This document shows, one piece after another, positions 43,460 through 56,646 of a DNA stretch of 64,000 bases. The notes beneath the pieces are model-generated. The model worked only from the letters and a program-made list of their open reading frames with translations, was not told the origin of the DNA and made no database searches. Positions within the stretch are counted from its first letter, which is position 1. Each line of letters begins with the position of its first letter. Position numbers and translations under genes: made by a program. The stretch lies in assembly GCF_000754265.1 (NCBI RefSeq), contig NZ_CP008985.1, forward strand, positions 310,001 through 374,000. Reading direction: 5' to 3'. Origin of the DNA: Candidatus Palibaumannia cicadellinicola (lineage in GTDB: Bacteria; Pseudomonadota; Gammaproteobacteria; Enterobacterales; Enterobacteriaceae).

Positions 43460-43612
43460 TAGTGATCAATACTTGCTTTCATTACTTGTTTTTAGCGCAA
43501 GAAATATTCTAACGTACTTAGCGTAATCTAGTTCCAGAAATAGTTTGGCGATCCCTACGGCCATACCGGTACGCGCTAGTTCGCCAACTTGAGTGCGACA
43601 CCACCTGAAATG
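43460..43612 (-). pseudogene. kdsA: C-terminal fragment of KDO-8-phosphate synthase KdsA
   Basis: On the minus strand directly after prmC an SGG followed by RTQVGELARTGMAVGIAKLF is readable, corresponding to [25 protein letters not shown] near the end of E. coli KdsA. It continues weakly (DYAKY, FLALKTS) to a stop near 43460. A base or two is lost between the SGG and the following RTQ. Everything N-terminal is deleted, along with sirB2 and sirB1, which separate prmC and kdsA in E. coli. Position and strand are ancestral. Confidence 0.82.
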
Positions 43613-43625
43613 TTATTCATCATAG

Positions 43626-44468
43626 TTAATAAAACCATTGTCCTAGACTAACACGCTCATTATTACCATAATCACGTATAGTAGTTATATGAACAAAACC
43701 AGCTTGGGTAAGTAATCTACGTACCTCTGCTCCTTGTTGCCAACCATGTTCTAATATTAACCAACCGCTGTACTGTAAATATCTACCGGCGGCATTACAG
43801 ATTGCCGCTATATCTGCTATACCATGATTGTCAGCAACTAGCGCGCTTTTAGGTTCGAAATATACATCTCCATGATTTAAATGTGGGTCATTAGCATCAA
43901 TATAGGGTGGATTACTCACAATCAAACTATAACGTGTTGCTTGCCATTGCAATGGTTGAAACCAGCTGCCACACAGGAAGTACACATTTTTTACGCCGAT
44001 ACGTACAGCATTATCGTAAGCTAAAGCAACTACACCTGGATGAATATCTACTCCGGTTAAACGCCAAATTGGTCGTTCTGATGCTAGCGCGAGCGTAATA
44101 GCACCAGTTCCAGTGCCTAGATCAAGCACTTCAGCCTTAGTTGGTAATAGTAGATCTAGCGCAAGTTCCACTAAACATTCGGTATCTGGCCGAGGAATGA
44201 GGGTCTCGGTAGAGACCCTCAGAGGTAATGACCAAAACTCCCACTCACCAGTTATATAAGCGATAGGCTCACCGCGTGCTCGACGCTCTAGTAAATCCTC
44301 TAGCTGCGTGCGGTGAGCCTCATCTAACAAAGTTTCTCCGAACGCTAACAGATGCGTCCGTCCTATGCCTACTACTTGCTCTAGTAATATTTCTGCATCA
44401 CGTCTTGGACTTGGTGACGTAGTAAGCCGGGAACTGGCTTGGTCAAGCCATTGCCGCCAAGTGATCAT
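43626..44468 (-). CDS. prmC: Release-factor glutamine methyltransferase PrmC
   Basis: Methylates the GGQ glutamine of RF1 and RF2, raising termination efficiency. It has 280 residues (E. coli 277). The SAM-binding motif [14 protein letters not shown] and the catalytic NPPY in IVSNPPYID are intact. It overlaps prfA by 4 bases (ATGA), coupling enzyme and substrate. Confidence 0.97.
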   Translation of the reverse strand: MITWRQWLDQASSRLTTSPSPRRDAEILLEQVVGIGRTHLLAFGETLLDEAHRTQLEDLLERRARGEPIAYITGEWEFWSLPLRVSTETLIPRPDTECLVELALDLLLPTKAEVLDLGTGTGAITLALASERPIWRLTGVDIHPGVVALAYDNAVRIGVKNVYFLCGSWFQPLQWQATRYSLIVSNPPYIDANDPHLNHGDVYFEPKSALVADNHGIADIAAICNAAGRYLQYSGWLILEHGWQQGAEVRRLLTQAGFVHITTIRDYGNNERVSLGQWFY

Positions 44469-45547
44469 GTAGTCTCAGATAATGCTGCGAGCTGATTAGC
44501 TTGATATTCCTGCATAATGGGCTGAAGTAATATCTCTAGCTTACCCTCTATAACCTCATCTAACTGATAAATAGTTAAACCTATCCTGTGATCTGTAATG
44601 CGTCCCTGCTGAAAATTATAAGTACGGATCCGATCCGAACGATAACCGCTACCAAGTAAATTACGGCGGATGCAAGACTCTTCTTGTTGTCGACACTGTG
44701 CTTCTACTGCGCGCAAGCGGGCGCCTAGTACCGCTAAAGCTTTAGCTTTGTTTTTATGCTGCGAACGTTCATCCTGGCACTCGACAACTAAACCAGTTGG
44801 CAAATGGGTAATACGAATAGCAGATTCTGTAGTATTCACGTGCTGTCCCCCAGCACCTGACGAACGAAAAGTGTCGATACGCAAGTCATCAACATTAATT
44901 TCCGGTAATTCAGCCTTTAGAATCTCAGGGATTACTGCGACGGTGCAGGAGGAAGTATGGATACGTCCCTGAGATTCTGTTTCCGGTACGCGTTGCACAC
45001 GGTGACCACCAGATTCAAATTTAAGCTGACCATAGGCGTTCTCATGAGAAATTTTGACGATAATTTCTTTATAGCCCCCGTGCTGACCGTAACTTGCACT
45101 TACTATTTCTACTTTCCAACGATGTATTTCTGCGTAACGACTATACATACGAAATAAGTCTCCAGCAAATAATGCAGCTTCATCTCCTCCAGTACCGGCG
45201 CGTACTTCAAGAAAACACCCGCGTTCATCATTAGGATCTTTTTGTAATAGTAAAACTTGTAACTGTTGTTCTAGTGGAACGAGCAAGGTACGTAACTGAT
45301 TGAGTTCTTCTTGTGCAATATCGCGCATTTCATAATCTTCAAGCATCTGCCAGGTTGTATGGATGTTATTTTGCACCTGTTGCCAACGTTGGAAACAGGT
45401 GGTCACCTCAGCAAGTTGCGCATACTCTTTGGATAATATGCGTAAACGTTCCCTATCGGTAACTATCTTAGGGTTACCTAGCAGTCTTTCTACTTCGTCA
45501 TAACGCTCTTGCAACGCTTTCAACTTGGTAATTATAGAAGCTTTCAT
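44465..45547 (-). CDS. prfA: Peptide chain release factor 1
   Basis: RF1 reads UAA and UAG and triggers peptide release. It has 360 residues as in E. coli. The codon-recognition tripeptide is PET in RVPETESQG (E. coli PAT), and the GGQ motif lies in [12 protein letters not shown]. hemA, upstream of prfA in E. coli, is absent from the 192-base gap before lolB. Confidence 0.98.
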   Translation of the reverse strand: MKASIITKLKALQERYDEVERLLGNPKIVTDRERLRILSKEYAQLAEVTTCFQRWQQVQNNIHTTWQMLEDYEMRDIAQEELNQLRTLLVPLEQQLQVLLLQKDPNDERGCFLEVRAGTGGDEAALFAGDLFRMYSRYAEIHRWKVEIVSASYGQHGGYKEIIVKISHENAYGQLKFESGGHRVQRVPETESQGRIHTSSCTVAVIPEILKAELPEINVDDLRIDTFRSSGAGGQHVNTTESAIRITHLPTGLVVECQDERSQHKNKAKALAVLGARLRAVEAQCRQQEESCIRRNLLGSGYRSDRIRTYNFQQGRITDHRIGLTIYQLDEVIEGKLEILLQPIMQEYQANQLAALSETT

Positions 45548-45739
45548 ACCTAATTGTTTATCTTATTAATATTTAGTGCGTTAAGTTCAAAAGAAGGCAC
45601 ATATGGTGCGTTCTTAAGCCCATTACAATCCTATAATAAAGTTTGTTTTATCACCATTAGACTAATTTGTTGCTATAGTTATGATTATTAGCAACTAGAA
45701 GTGTGCACTATAAAAATATAGCTATTAATCTAGATCAAA

Positions 45740-46366
45740 ATGTTTCGTATGCCTATACATCAAAAATACTTATTTTTACTCATCCTAATCATGAGCTTAT
45801 TACTCACATCTTGTAGTATTCATACACCATTATTACCAGCACAAAGTAACCTTAATCTAAAATGGCACAATCACAAGCAGTTAGTTGCGAAAATTAATAG
45901 TTATAAACTTAGCGGTGCTTTTGCCTATATTTCAAATACCCAAAAAGTTTATGCTCGCTTTTATTGGGAACAAATTCACACTGATCATTATAGAATTTTG
46001 TTACTGAATCTAATTGGTCAAAAACAAATAGACTTATATGTACGACCAGGAGTAGTGCAAATTATTGATAATCATAACCAAATATATGTCAGCGACGATG
46101 CCTTGATAAAAAAACTTTTAGGCATCGATATTCCACTGAAGAATTTATGTCAGTGGATGCTGGGTCTTCCCGGTAACACAACTAATTTCACACTAGATCA
46201 ACGAGGCTACCTACATAAAATTTATTCTAGTCATAATGGCCAGTATTGGACAGTGACTTATAAGTGTTATCATTATGACACAGTACCTGCTTTACCCGCC
46301 AACTTAGAAATACAGCAAGGCGAAAATAGCATCAAATTTAAAATAGACAATTGGAGTCTGTCATGA
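45740..46366 (+). CDS. lolB: Outer-membrane lipoprotein LolB
   Basis: Receives lipoproteins from LolA and inserts them in the outer membrane. It has 208 residues (E. coli 207), with a lipoprotein signal ending LLLTSC. The conserved core [26 protein letters not shown] and [10 protein letters not shown] is intact. Its survival means an outer membrane with lipoproteins is still built although LPS genes are dead. It overlaps ispE by 4 bases. Confidence 0.94.
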   Translation: MFRMPIHQKYLFLLILIMSLLLTSCSIHTPLLPAQSNLNLKWHNHKQLVAKINSYKLSGAFAYISNTQKVYARFYWEQIHTDHYRILLLNLIGQKQIDLYVRPGVVQIIDNHNQIYVSDDALIKKLLGIDIPLKNLCQWMLGLPGNTTNFTLDQRGYLHKIYSSHNGQYWTVTYKCYHYDTVPALPANLEIQQGENSIKFKIDNWSLS

Positions 46367-47223
46367 TACGTCAGTGGCCAGCGCCGGCTAAACTTAATTT
46401 ATTTTTATATATTACCGGTCGCCGTCCTGATGGTTACCATCTTTTACAAACACTTTTTCAATTTCTAGATTATGGTGATAGTATCACTATCACACCTACT
46501 AATAACTACAAGATTAGACTACTTAACCCTATTCCTGGCGTGGTAGAAGAGAATAATTTAATTCTTCGTGCTGCCCAACTATTACAAAGCCATTGTTTTA
46601 AAATGGGAAAAAGCATATTAGGTGCAGATATTAGTCTAAAAAAACGCCTACCGATAGGCAGTGGTCTCGGCGGTGGTTCGTCAGATGCTGCGACGGTATT
46701 GATAGCACTTAATGCTCAATGGCAATGCCGACTCGATATTCAGACGTTAGCTCACTTAGGGCTAATGCTAGGTGCCGATGTCCCGGTATTTGTTTACGGT
46801 CAAGCGGCCATAGCTGAAGGTATAGGTGATACTTTTACACCGGTGCTCCCAGCTGAAAAATGGTATTTAGTTGCTATTCCGCAAATCCAAATTGCTACTT
46901 CGATTATTTTTAATCATCCTAATTTACAAAGAAATACACCTAAACGTTCTATTAGGCAATTATTAGAAGCACCTTTTTATAATACTTGCGAGCCCATAAT
47001 CAGAAACCACTTTCCAGTGGTTGAACAACATCTATTATGGCTGTTAAAATACGCGCCGTCACGATTAACTGGTACAGGCGCTTGTGTATTTGCAGAATTT
47101 GATACCGAATCTGCTGCGCGCCGGATATTTTTACTTGCACCAAAATGGATGCATGGTTTTGTCGCTCGAGGTATGAACATTTCGCCATTACACCACATGT
47201 TATTGCAGGAGTATCATGAGTAA
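46363..47223 (+). CDS. ispE: 4-Diphosphocytidyl-2-C-methylerythritol kinase
   Basis: GHMP kinase of the MEP isoprenoid pathway. The start at 46363 ([12 protein letters not shown]) overlaps the lolB stop, giving 286 residues (E. coli 283). The ATP-binding glycine loop is [16 protein letters not shown], and the C-terminal motif is [13 protein letters not shown]. It works between dxs and ispA, also in this window. Confidence 0.96.
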   Translation: MIRQWPAPAKLNLFLYITGRRPDGYHLLQTLFQFLDYGDSITITPTNNYKIRLLNPIPGVVEENNLILRAAQLLQSHCFKMGKSILGADISLKKRLPIGSGLGGGSSDAATVLIALNAQWQCRLDIQTLAHLGLMLGADVPVFVYGQAAIAEGIGDTFTPVLPAEKWYLVAIPQIQIATSIIFNHPNLQRNTPKRSIRQLLEAPFYNTCEPIIRNHFPVVEQHLLWLLKYAPSRLTGTGACVFAEFDTESAARRIFLLAPKWMHGFVARGMNISPLHHMLLQEYHE

Positions 47224-47256
47224 ATAAGCTTAAAATTAAGCCTAAAATATTGCTGA

Positions 47257-48240
<984 letters not shown>

Positions 48241-48310
48241 TGTTCATACCCAGTAGTTGTAAAAATTACTAATAACTTTAAAACCCAAATAGCTGAATTA
48301 AAATAAAAAA

Positions 48311-48898
48311 GTGACCATCAAACTTATTGTAGGGCTTGCTAATCCAGGGGATAAATATATGACAACTCGCCATAATGTTGGCGCCTGGTATGTCAAGCAG
48401 CTAGCTAATGAAAATCGTCAGTATTTAAAAGAAAACCGCAATGTTTTTGGCTATACTGGTCACTTTAATCTTGGTGAAAAATATGTACGATTGCTAGTGC
48501 CGACCAAATTTATGAATGATAATGGTAAAGCAGTGGCTGCAATGGCTACATTTTATCACATCGCGCCGGAAGAAATTTTAATTGCACACGACGAGCTCAA
48601 TATCTCACCTGGTTATGCTCGTCTGAAATATAAAGGTAGTCATGGTGGTCACAATGGATTAAAAGATATTATCCACAGTTTGGGTAATAATCCCAATTTT
48701 TACAGACTGCGGATTGGCATTGGTCACCCCGGTGATAAAAACAAAGTAGTAAGCTTTGTTTTAGATACACCATCGGTGACAGAACAGGAGCTAATTCAAA
48801 ATGCTATCAATGAGTCGGTACGTTGTACTAGCATTCTTATTCAGGAAGATGCTGTCAAAGCGATGCACCAGCTACATACCCACCTATCTATATCGTGA
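48311..48898 (+). CDS. pth: Peptidyl-tRNA hydrolase
   Basis: Recycles peptidyl-tRNA that drops off the ribosome. It has 195 residues (E. coli 194), with a GTG start. The catalytic histidine is in TRHNVGAW (about residue 21), the Asn/Asp pair in FMNDNGKAV and AHDELN, and [12 protein letters not shown] is conserved. ychH and dauA, which lie between prs and pth in E. coli, are gone. Confidence 0.96.
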   Translation: MTIKLIVGLANPGDKYMTTRHNVGAWYVKQLANENRQYLKENRNVFGYTGHFNLGEKYVRLLVPTKFMNDNGKAVAAMATFYHIAPEEILIAHDELNISPGYARLKYKGSHGGHNGLKDIIHSLGNNPNFYRLRIGIGHPGDKNKVVSFVLDTPSVTEQELIQNAINESVRCTSILIQEDAVKAMHQLHTHLSIS

Positions 48899-48946
48899 AT
48901 AAAGAAAATCAATCAAGTCAATTACCAAAATAATCTAAGGAATATT

Positions 48947-50038
48947 ATGGGTTTAAAATGCGGCATTGTTGGATTGCCTAACGTAGGAAAATCAACGCTG
49001 TTTAATGCACTAACTAAAGCGCATATTGCAGCAGAAAATTTTTTATTCTGTACTATTGAACCTAATACTGGTGTTTTATCTGTACCAGATTCACGATTAG
49101 ATCAGCTTGCTGCAATTGTGAAACCACAGCGCGTCATTCCTACAACAATAAAGTTTGTCGATACTGCAGGCTTGGTAAAAGGTGCATCCAAAGGTCAAGG
49201 TTTAGGTAATAAGTTTCTAACTAAGATTCGTGAAGTAGAAGTAATTAATCATGTCGTACGTTGTTTTGAACATGAAAACATCATTCATGTGGAGGGGAAA
49301 ATAGATCCTGCATCAGATATTGATGTCATCAATACCGAATTAGCGTTGTCGGATCTGAACACTTGTGAACGTGCTATTAATAGAGTACAGAAAAACGTTA
49401 AAGATCGTGATCAAAATACTAAGCTCGAGTTATCCGCCCTAGAAAAATGCCTAATGCATCTAAGCCATGCAGGCATGTTACGTACATTAAATTTAAGTAA
49501 TGAAGAGAAAAGTACTATTAGCTATCTAAGTTTACTAACGCTGAAACCAACGATATATATCGCTAATGTGAATGACTATTGTTTTAAGAATAATCATTAT
49601 TTAGACATAGTCTACACTATTGCTTCTCAAGAAGAATCGATTGTCATTGCCGTATGCGCAACAGCTGAGTCTGATATTGCCGATTTGGAAAAAGAAGAAT
49701 ACGACGCTTTTATAACAGAATTAGATCTAAAAGAACACGGACTAAATCGTGTCATTAGAGCTAGTTATGAGCTACTCAAGTTACAAACGTACTTTACAGC
49801 TGGCATAAAAGAAGTACGTGCCTGGACTATCCCAGTAGGCGCTACAGCATTACAGGCTGCGGGTCAGATTCATACTGATTTTCAAAAAGGATTTATCCGT
49901 GCTCAAACTATTGCTTTTAATGATTTTGTTAAATTTAACGGTGAAAAAGGTGCCAAAAAAGCAGGTAAAATGCGTTTTGAAGGTAAAGAGTACGTTGTAA
50001 AAGATGGCGATGTGATGAATTTCCTGTTTAATATCTAA
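48947..50038 (+). CDS. ychF: Redox-regulated ATPase YchF (OLA1 family)
   Basis: P-loop NTPase of the Obg-related family that prefers ATP and associates with ribosomes. It has 363 residues, as in E. coli. G1 is GLPNVGKST and G3 is [16 protein letters not shown]; the C-terminal TGS-like domain contains [15 protein letters not shown] and ends [15 protein letters not shown]. It directly follows pth, as in E. coli. Confidence 0.97.
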   Translation: MGLKCGIVGLPNVGKSTLFNALTKAHIAAENFLFCTIEPNTGVLSVPDSRLDQLAAIVKPQRVIPTTIKFVDTAGLVKGASKGQGLGNKFLTKIREVEVINHVVRCFEHENIIHVEGKIDPASDIDVINTELALSDLNTCERAINRVQKNVKDRDQNTKLELSALEKCLMHLSHAGMLRTLNLSNEEKSTISYLSLLTLKPTIYIANVNDYCFKNNHYLDIVYTIASQEESIVIAVCATAESDIADLEKEEYDAFITELDLKEHGLNRVIRASYELLKLQTYFTAGIKEVRAWTIPVGATALQAAGQIHTDFQKGFIRAQTIAFNDFVKFNGEKGAKKAGKMRFEGKEYVVKDGDVMNFLFNI

Positions 50039-50239
50039 ATTGACGTCTTAATTAAAGATTATATCTAATCGCAAAGTAAACCTCATTAGCCTTATGAGTT
50101 AATCACTAAAGTAGTAGCTACTATTACGGTACACATGTAGCGTCTGTAGTCGACATACCAGCAAAAAATCATATTCTACTCTTATGAGTAAATAGACTAT
50201 AATAAGCAAAACAATCAATATCAGTGAATGGGGAGTGCG

Positions 50240-51022
50240 ATGGGTTTTCTTACTGGTAAGCGTATTCTAGTCACAGGTATCGCTAGCCATCGTTCTATTG
50301 CCTACGGTATCACTCAGGCTCTATACCGTGAGGGAGCAGAGCTAGCTTTTACTTATCAACATAATAAGCTCAAATCGCGAGTGGAACATTTTGCAGCAGA
50401 TTTTAATTCGAGCATCGTGCTACCATGTGATGTCGCGGAAGATGCTAGCATTAAAGCACTTTTTACCGGTTTGGTAAAGTTATGGCCTAACTTTGACGGC
50501 TTTATTCATGCCATTGCTTATGCTCCTAGTAATCAACTGAATGGTGACTATGTTAGTACGGTGACTCGCGAAGGCTTTGCTATATCGCATGATATCAGCG
50601 CTTATAGTTTTGTTGCTATCACAAAAGCATGCCGATCCATGCTGAATCCTAACTCTGCCCTTGTTACCCTTACCTATCTTGGAGCAGAACGTGCTATTCC
50701 TAACTATAATGTGATGGGTTTAGCAAAAGCATCTTTGGAGGCTAACACCCGCTATATGGCCAATGCTATGGGACCTCAGGGTGTACGCGTTAATGCTATT
50801 TCTGCTGGTCCCATTCGAACACTAGCGGCTTCCGGCATACGAAACTTTAAAAAAATGCTGAGCTATTATGAATCGGTTACGCCTATTCGTCGCTTAGTAA
50901 CTATTAAAGATATTGGTAACACCGCGGCATTTTTGTGCTCTGATTTATCAGCTGGTATTACCGGTGAAGTTGTGCATGTAGATGGCGGTTTTCATATCGC
51001 TGTTATGAACGAACTAGAATAG
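50240..51022 (+). CDS. fabI: Enoyl-[acyl-carrier-protein] reductase (NADH)
   Basis: Last reductive step of each fatty acid elongation cycle. The ATG at 50240 ([13 protein letters not shown]) with GGGGAG 5 bases upstream gives 260 residues (E. coli 262); the ATG 12 bases earlier is less likely. Active-site Tyr and Lys lie in [11 protein letters not shown]. The segment equivalent to E. coli IGFAP (Gly93) reads IAYAP here, with Ala in place of the glycine that is mutated in triclosan-resistant strains. Confidence 0.97.
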   Translation: MGFLTGKRILVTGIASHRSIAYGITQALYREGAELAFTYQHNKLKSRVEHFAADFNSSIVLPCDVAEDASIKALFTGLVKLWPNFDGFIHAIAYAPSNQLNGDYVSTVTREGFAISHDISAYSFVAITKACRSMLNPNSALVTLTYLGAERAIPNYNVMGLAKASLEANTRYMANAMGPQGVRVNAISAGPIRTLAASGIRNFKKMLSYYESVTPIRRLVTIKDIGNTAAFLCSDLSAGITGEVVHVDGGFHIAVMNELE

Positions 51023-51145
51023 TATTAATACACCAGACGAGAAGAGTTGATATATTTTATACGAGAAATCTTTCTAGGCTGCTTGCAGCAGCAAAACTAA
51101 TAGCGTAAAACTATCAACTAAGCTAATTACAAGTATTAAAAGATT

Positions 51146-53086
51146 ATGTTTCAAAATAACTCTCTACTGATACAGCTGAAACAACAACTGCACTCTAAAA
51201 CACCACGCACGGAAGGTGTAGTAAAAAGTACTGATAAAGGGTTTGGCTTCCTCGAAGTTGACTCGCAAAATAGCTATTTCATTCCTCCCCCTTTTATGAA
51301 AAAAGTAATGCATGGTGATAAAATTAGTGCGGTATTACATACAGAAAAAGATCGTAAAATCGCTGAACCAGAGGCTTTAATTGAGCCTTTCTTATCTCGC
51401 TTTGTAGGTCAGATACAAATCAAAGACGATAGAGTAACTATTTTACCAGAGAATCGGCTGATTAAAGAATTGATACCGGCAGGTCCGCGACACAACGTGA
51501 GTAATAGACTCTCTACTGGAGATTGGGTAGTAGCGGAAATGTGCCGCCATCCTCTAGAAGGTCATCGCTACTTTTACGCTCAAATAATAGAACTAGTGAC
51601 GACCAGCGGTAATTATTTTGCTCCATGGTGGGTAACCTTAGCTAAGCATAATTTAGAACGAGAAGCGCCAGCTATGCCTAAAGGTCTAATACCACAAGAC
51701 GATGGTCTGATACGAGAAGATCTAACAGCGCTAAATTTTATCACAATTGATAATGCTAGTACTGAAGATATAGATGATGCATTACATGTAGCTTACGGAC
51801 CAAATGAAACATTAGTCATTACGATTGCTATAGCAGATCCGACGGCATGGATTATTGCTGGAAGTAAGTTAGATACTATTGCTCGTCATAGAGCCTTCAC
51901 CAACTATCTTCCTGGCTTTAACATTCCAATGTTACCGCGGATGTTATCAGATAATCTATGTTCTTTACGCGCTTATGAAAAGCGACCAGCTCTTGTCTGC
52001 CAAGTGACAATGCAATATGATGGTACTCTGGAAGAAGATATACGTTTTTTCACAGCCTGGGTCGAATCTAAAGCTAAGTTAAGCTATGATGATGTATCCG
52101 ACTGGCTAGAAAACAGCGGTGTGTGGCAACCTGATAACAATACTATCGCTGAGCAGATACGCCTTTTACATAGAGTTTGCCAAGCTCGTAGCTCCTGGCG
52201 CGAGCAACATGCGTTAGTATTTAAGGATAAACCAGATTATCGTTTTATTCTGGATGAAAAAGGGAAAGTCAATAATATTATTGCCGAACCGCGCCGTATT
52301 GCGAAACGAATGATTGAAGAGGCAATGATAGCGGCTAATATCTGCGCGGCACGTGTATTACGTGATGGTCTGGGCTTTGGTCTATATAACACCCATAATG
52401 GCTTTGACGTAGCTATGGTAGATCAGGCAGTAGCTATTTTAAGAAACCATAATATTCCAGCCGATGCTAATAAATTGCTGACGATGAAAGGATTCTGCGC
52501 TTTACGTCGTCAGTTAAATGCCATGCCAACCTCATATCTGGATAGCCGCATTCGTCGTTTCCAGACGTTTGCAGAGTTAAAAACAGAGCCTGGTCCCCAC
52601 TTTGGTCTCGGACTAGATGTTTATGCAACTTGGACTTCCCCTATTCGTAAATATAGCGATATGATGAACCATCGTTTACTAAAGGCGCTTATTGGTGCAA
52701 GGAAAGCAGAGCGACCTAAAAAAGAGATTACTTTGCGTATATCTGAACGTCGTAGGCAAAACCGTATTGCGGAACGAGACGTAGAGGATTGGCTATATGC
52801 TCGCTTTCTTCAAAAAACCGCAGGTACCGAGATTTGTTATAGTGCTGAAATTATCGATATTTGTCGTAGTGGTATGCGGGTACGATTAGTAGATAATGGT
52901 GCTATTGCTTTCATCCCTGCCCTCTTTATCCATAGTATACGTGATGAGTTAGTTTGTAACCAGGATACCGGCATAGTACAAGTAAAAGGTAAAGAATGTT
53001 ACCGCCAGGGAGATACAATAGAGGTAACTATTGTAGAAGTACGTATGGAAAATCGTTCTATTATTGCTAAAATTATTTCAGCATAA
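51146..53086 (+). CDS. rnb: Exoribonuclease II
   Basis: Processive 3'-5' hydrolytic exoribonuclease. It has 646 residues (E. coli 644). N-terminal cold-shock domains are followed by the RNB domain with catalytic aspartates in [14 protein letters not shown] (about 201-214) and a C-terminal S1 domain. fabI and rnb are adjacent, as in E. coli. Confidence 0.97.
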   Translation: MFQNNSLLIQLKQQLHSKTPRTEGVVKSTDKGFGFLEVDSQNSYFIPPPFMKKVMHGDKISAVLHTEKDRKIAEPEALIEPFLSRFVGQIQIKDDRVTILPENRLIKELIPAGPRHNVSNRLSTGDWVVAEMCRHPLEGHRYFYAQIIELVTTSGNYFAPWWVTLAKHNLEREAPAMPKGLIPQDDGLIREDLTALNFITIDNASTEDIDDALHVAYGPNETLVITIAIADPTAWIIAGSKLDTIARHRAFTNYLPGFNIPMLPRMLSDNLCSLRAYEKRPALVCQVTMQYDGTLEEDIRFFTAWVESKAKLSYDDVSDWLENSGVWQPDNNTIAEQIRLLHRVCQARSSWREQHALVFKDKPDYRFILDEKGKVNNIIAEPRRIAKRMIEEAMIAANICAARVLRDGLGFGLYNTHNGFDVAMVDQAVAILRNHNIPADANKLLTMKGFCALRRQLNAMPTSYLDSRIRRFQTFAELKTEPGPHFGLGLDVYATWTSPIRKYSDMMNHRLLKALIGARKAERPKKEITLRISERRRQNRIAERDVEDWLYARFLQKTAGTEICYSAEIIDICRSGMRVRLVDNGAIAFIPALFIHSIRDELVCNQDTGIVQVKGKECYRQGDTIEVTIVEVRMENRSIIAKIISA

Positions 53087-53132
53087 TCAAAATTATAATT
53101 ATGTATTATTAGTGAATAACCTACTTCATAAA

Positions 53133-53867
53133 CTAGTTTGACTGTTTAAGTGAACGTAGTATTTCCCATAATACTACATGAGGTTCCGCTGCTTGGGTTA
53201 TGGGACGACCGATAACCATATAGTCGACGCCAGCTTGTTGTGCTTGTTGCGCAGTCATGACTCGACAGTGGTCATGATCAGCCATTTGATTAAATGCTAG
53301 ACGAATTCCCGGTGTTACTATAGTAAAATTATGACCACATATTGCCTTAATATGTACTGCTTCCTGTGCTGAACAGACTACTCCATCTAGGCCACAATTT
53401 TTTGTTAAGATGGCTAGTCTAATAGCAAATTCTGTAGTTGTACCTTGAATACCAAGTATTTGTAAATCATTATCACTGATGCTAGTTAGTACTGTTACTC
53501 CAATAAGACGTGGGGCGCCTGGACCAAAGTTAGCCAGGGCATTACGTGCAGCAACCATCATTTTTTCACCCCCACTAGCATGTATATTAACCATCCATAC
53601 CCCTAAATCTGCGACAGCAGATACTGTTCTGGCAACAGTATTAGGTATATCATGAAATTTTAGGTCAAGAAAAATATCAAAACCACGTTGCTGTAGCTCA
53701 ATTATCAACGCTGGCCCAAAACGCGTGAACATCTCTTGTCCTATTTTCAACCTACAATGCTGTGGCGAAATTAAATCTGCAAATGCCAGTGCTTGACTTG
53801 CATGGGCATAATCTAACGCCACAATTAGTGGAGAGTATGTCGATAGTGGTAAAGCCTGACATGTCAT
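53133..53867 (-). CDS. pyrF: Orotidine 5'-phosphate decarboxylase
   Basis: Final step of UMP synthesis, complementing pyrBI. It has 244 residues (E. coli 245). The catalytic DxKxxD array is [10 protein letters not shown]. It is convergent with rnb. yciH, which follows pyrF in E. coli, and lapB, which precedes it, are both absent. Confidence 0.97.
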   Translation of the reverse strand: MTCQALPLSTYSPLIVALDYAHASQALAFADLISPQHCRLKIGQEMFTRFGPALIIELQQRGFDIFLDLKFHDIPNTVARTVSAVADLGVWMVNIHASGGEKMMVAARNALANFGPGAPRLIGVTVLTSISDNDLQILGIQGTTTEFAIRLAILTKNCGLDGVVCSAQEAVHIKAICGHNFTIVTPGIRLAFNQMADHDHCRVMTAQQAQQAGVDYMVIGRPITQAAEPHVVLWEILRSLKQSN

Positions 53868-54161
53868 TAATAATTCCTTTTTTTTCAGAGAATCATGTTG
53901 CGCTTCACTGGTAATCTACACTAAGAGGTTTAACCTACCTAAGCTTATAATTCATACGAGCTAGGAGTGCTAAGATTTTTCGGTTAATAGGTTAAAATGC
54001 ATGGAGCATAGCATTAGGAATTACTAATTAAATACATCTAATATTTTTAATGAGCTTACTTAAATTAGTAATGATACTATTAGTTTTAATAGTGCTAAGA
54101 TTTATATCTAACATCTCATTTTTTCTGTTGTTATCTCCCATATATAAAAACTTTTCATTCC

Positions 54162-54476
54162 TTAAATACCACGGGAATTGTTGGAGCGATTGTTAGACGT
54201 AACATTTACTGTCTGGGCGATCTGTTGTTGTGTAAGCCGTTTTACCTCCCTTTTGGCGTAAACTAACGCTAAACTAGTACGCAACCAGAATAGACCGCAA
54301 GTAATCCAACCTATGATAAAGCCAGCGAGAAAGATGAGTGATAATAGTGTCGATGCCCGAAATTCTCTTTTATTGAGCAAGTAGTTAAAAGATAGAATCT
54401 GATTATTGTGTGCTCCAAATAAAAGTAAGGTGATAAATATCACCAGCATAAGCAACATAATAAGAATGTATTTCAC
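54162..54476 (-). CDS. lapA: LapA (YciS), inner-membrane protein
   Basis: Two-helix inner-membrane protein that in E. coli acts with LapB to control LpxC turnover and LPS assembly. The start is taken as GTG at 54476 (residues KYILIMLL follow), with AGGA 5 bases upstream, giving 104 residues (E. coli 102). Membrane spans lie near 3-23 and 42-64, and FNYLL, FIIGWITCGLFWLR are conserved. Its partner lapB is missing from the adjacent 294-base gap, so this is probably an orphan on its way out or one with another role. Confidence 0.88.
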   Translation of the reverse strand: MKYILIMLLMLVIFITLLLFGAHNNQILSFNYLLNKREFRASTLLSLIFLAGFIIGWITCGLFWLRTSLALVYAKREVKRLTQQQIAQTVNVTSNNRSNNSRGI

Positions 54477-54598
54477 ATTAGTTCCTGCAAGCAAGCAATG
54501 TTATGGTTATGAAAAGGTTAATTACTATGTACTACAGTTTTAATATTAAGAACATTTCCTAATGAGCACAGGCAAGCTTAACAGAAAGTATCAGTCTC

Positions 54599-54620
54599 AT
54601 CGGCATAAATATATGCTGAT
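54599..54620 (+). repeat. Stem-loop in the ribA upstream region
   Basis: ATCGGCATA (54599-54607) pairs with TATGCTGAT (54612-54620), nine pairs with one G-U, 110 bases before the ribA start. It shows no U-run and no resemblance to an FMN riboswitch. It may be part of the ribA leader. Confidence 0.4.
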
Positions 54621-54729
54621 TGACTAATTTGTAACCAGTTGACGATAACAATACCCAGTAATAAGATAAATTTATGGCACACTAACATCAGTGGTACCAG
54701 AAAGTATATTTGTTTTTTTGGAGAGTATC

Positions 54730-55323
54730 ATGCAGCTTAAACGTGTGGCAGAAGCTAAACTGCCAACACCATGGGGTGATTTTCTAATGATAGGATTTGA
54801 GGAGATCGCCACAAAACATGATCATCTAGCGCTGGTCTATGGTGATGTTACTAGTCCAGTACCGGTTCTGGCACGAGTGCACTCCGAATGTTTGACCGGC
54901 GATGCTCTTTTCAGCCTGCGCTGTGATTGCGGTTTTCAGTTAGAGGCTGCGCTGAGTTATATTGCGGAAGAGAGACGTGGTCTTCTACTTTATCATCGTC
55001 AAGAAGGACGTAATATCGGGCTGCTGAATAAAATTCGTGCCTATGCGCTTCAAGATAAAGGAGCTGATACGGTTAAAGCAAATCATCAGCTAGGTTTTGC
55101 TGCTGATGAACGAGATTTCACTCTTTGCGCCGATATGTTCAAAGTGCTAGGAGTAGGTTCAGTTCGCTTGCTAACTAATAATCCTAAGAAAGTTGAGATA
55201 CTTTCTGAGGCTGGTATAACGATTACTGAACGAGTTCCCCTAATTGTTGGTCGTAATCCGGAAAATGCACGTTATCTCGATACCAAAGCAGCTAAGATGG
55301 GGCATTTACTTAATGAGAAATAA
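54730..55323 (+). CDS. ribA: GTP cyclohydrolase II
   Basis: First committed step of riboflavin synthesis from GTP. The ATG at 54730 ([12 protein letters not shown]) with GGAGAG upstream gives 197 residues (E. coli 196). Zinc ligands lie in [17 protein letters not shown], and the catalytic region [14 protein letters not shown] is complete. pgpB and acnA, its E. coli neighbours, are absent. Confidence 0.97.
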   Translation: MQLKRVAEAKLPTPWGDFLMIGFEEIATKHDHLALVYGDVTSPVPVLARVHSECLTGDALFSLRCDCGFQLEAALSYIAEERRGLLLYHRQEGRNIGLLNKIRAYALQDKGADTVKANHQLGFAADERDFTLCADMFKVLGVGSVRLLTNNPKKVEILSEAGITITERVPLIVGRNPENARYLDTKAAKMGHLLNEK

Positions 55324-55378
55324 AAATAACTGATATGTAATTATATTATAAGGCTAGCAGCTTAATAATCATAGACTA

Positions 55379-56440
<1,062 letters not shown>

Positions 56441-56646
56441 TTAGCAAAGCTAAAGGATTCAAAGAGTTTATTATAATTTATAGTATTAAATCATAAAAAA
56501 ACAAGTAATATCACTCTATGAAAGATTCAATTAAAATAGCCAACCTGTAGAAAGTCAAGGAGAGCTACTAATTAATATAGGTAAGCTAGTTTATTTATTC
56601 CTAATAAACTGGAGATAATGATAGAGCTGATAGCTTGAGCTTGCTT

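Noticed and set aside
54495-54729. Possible FMN riboswitch before ribA
   Set aside because: No conserved RFN-element sequence; only one small stem-loop is present.
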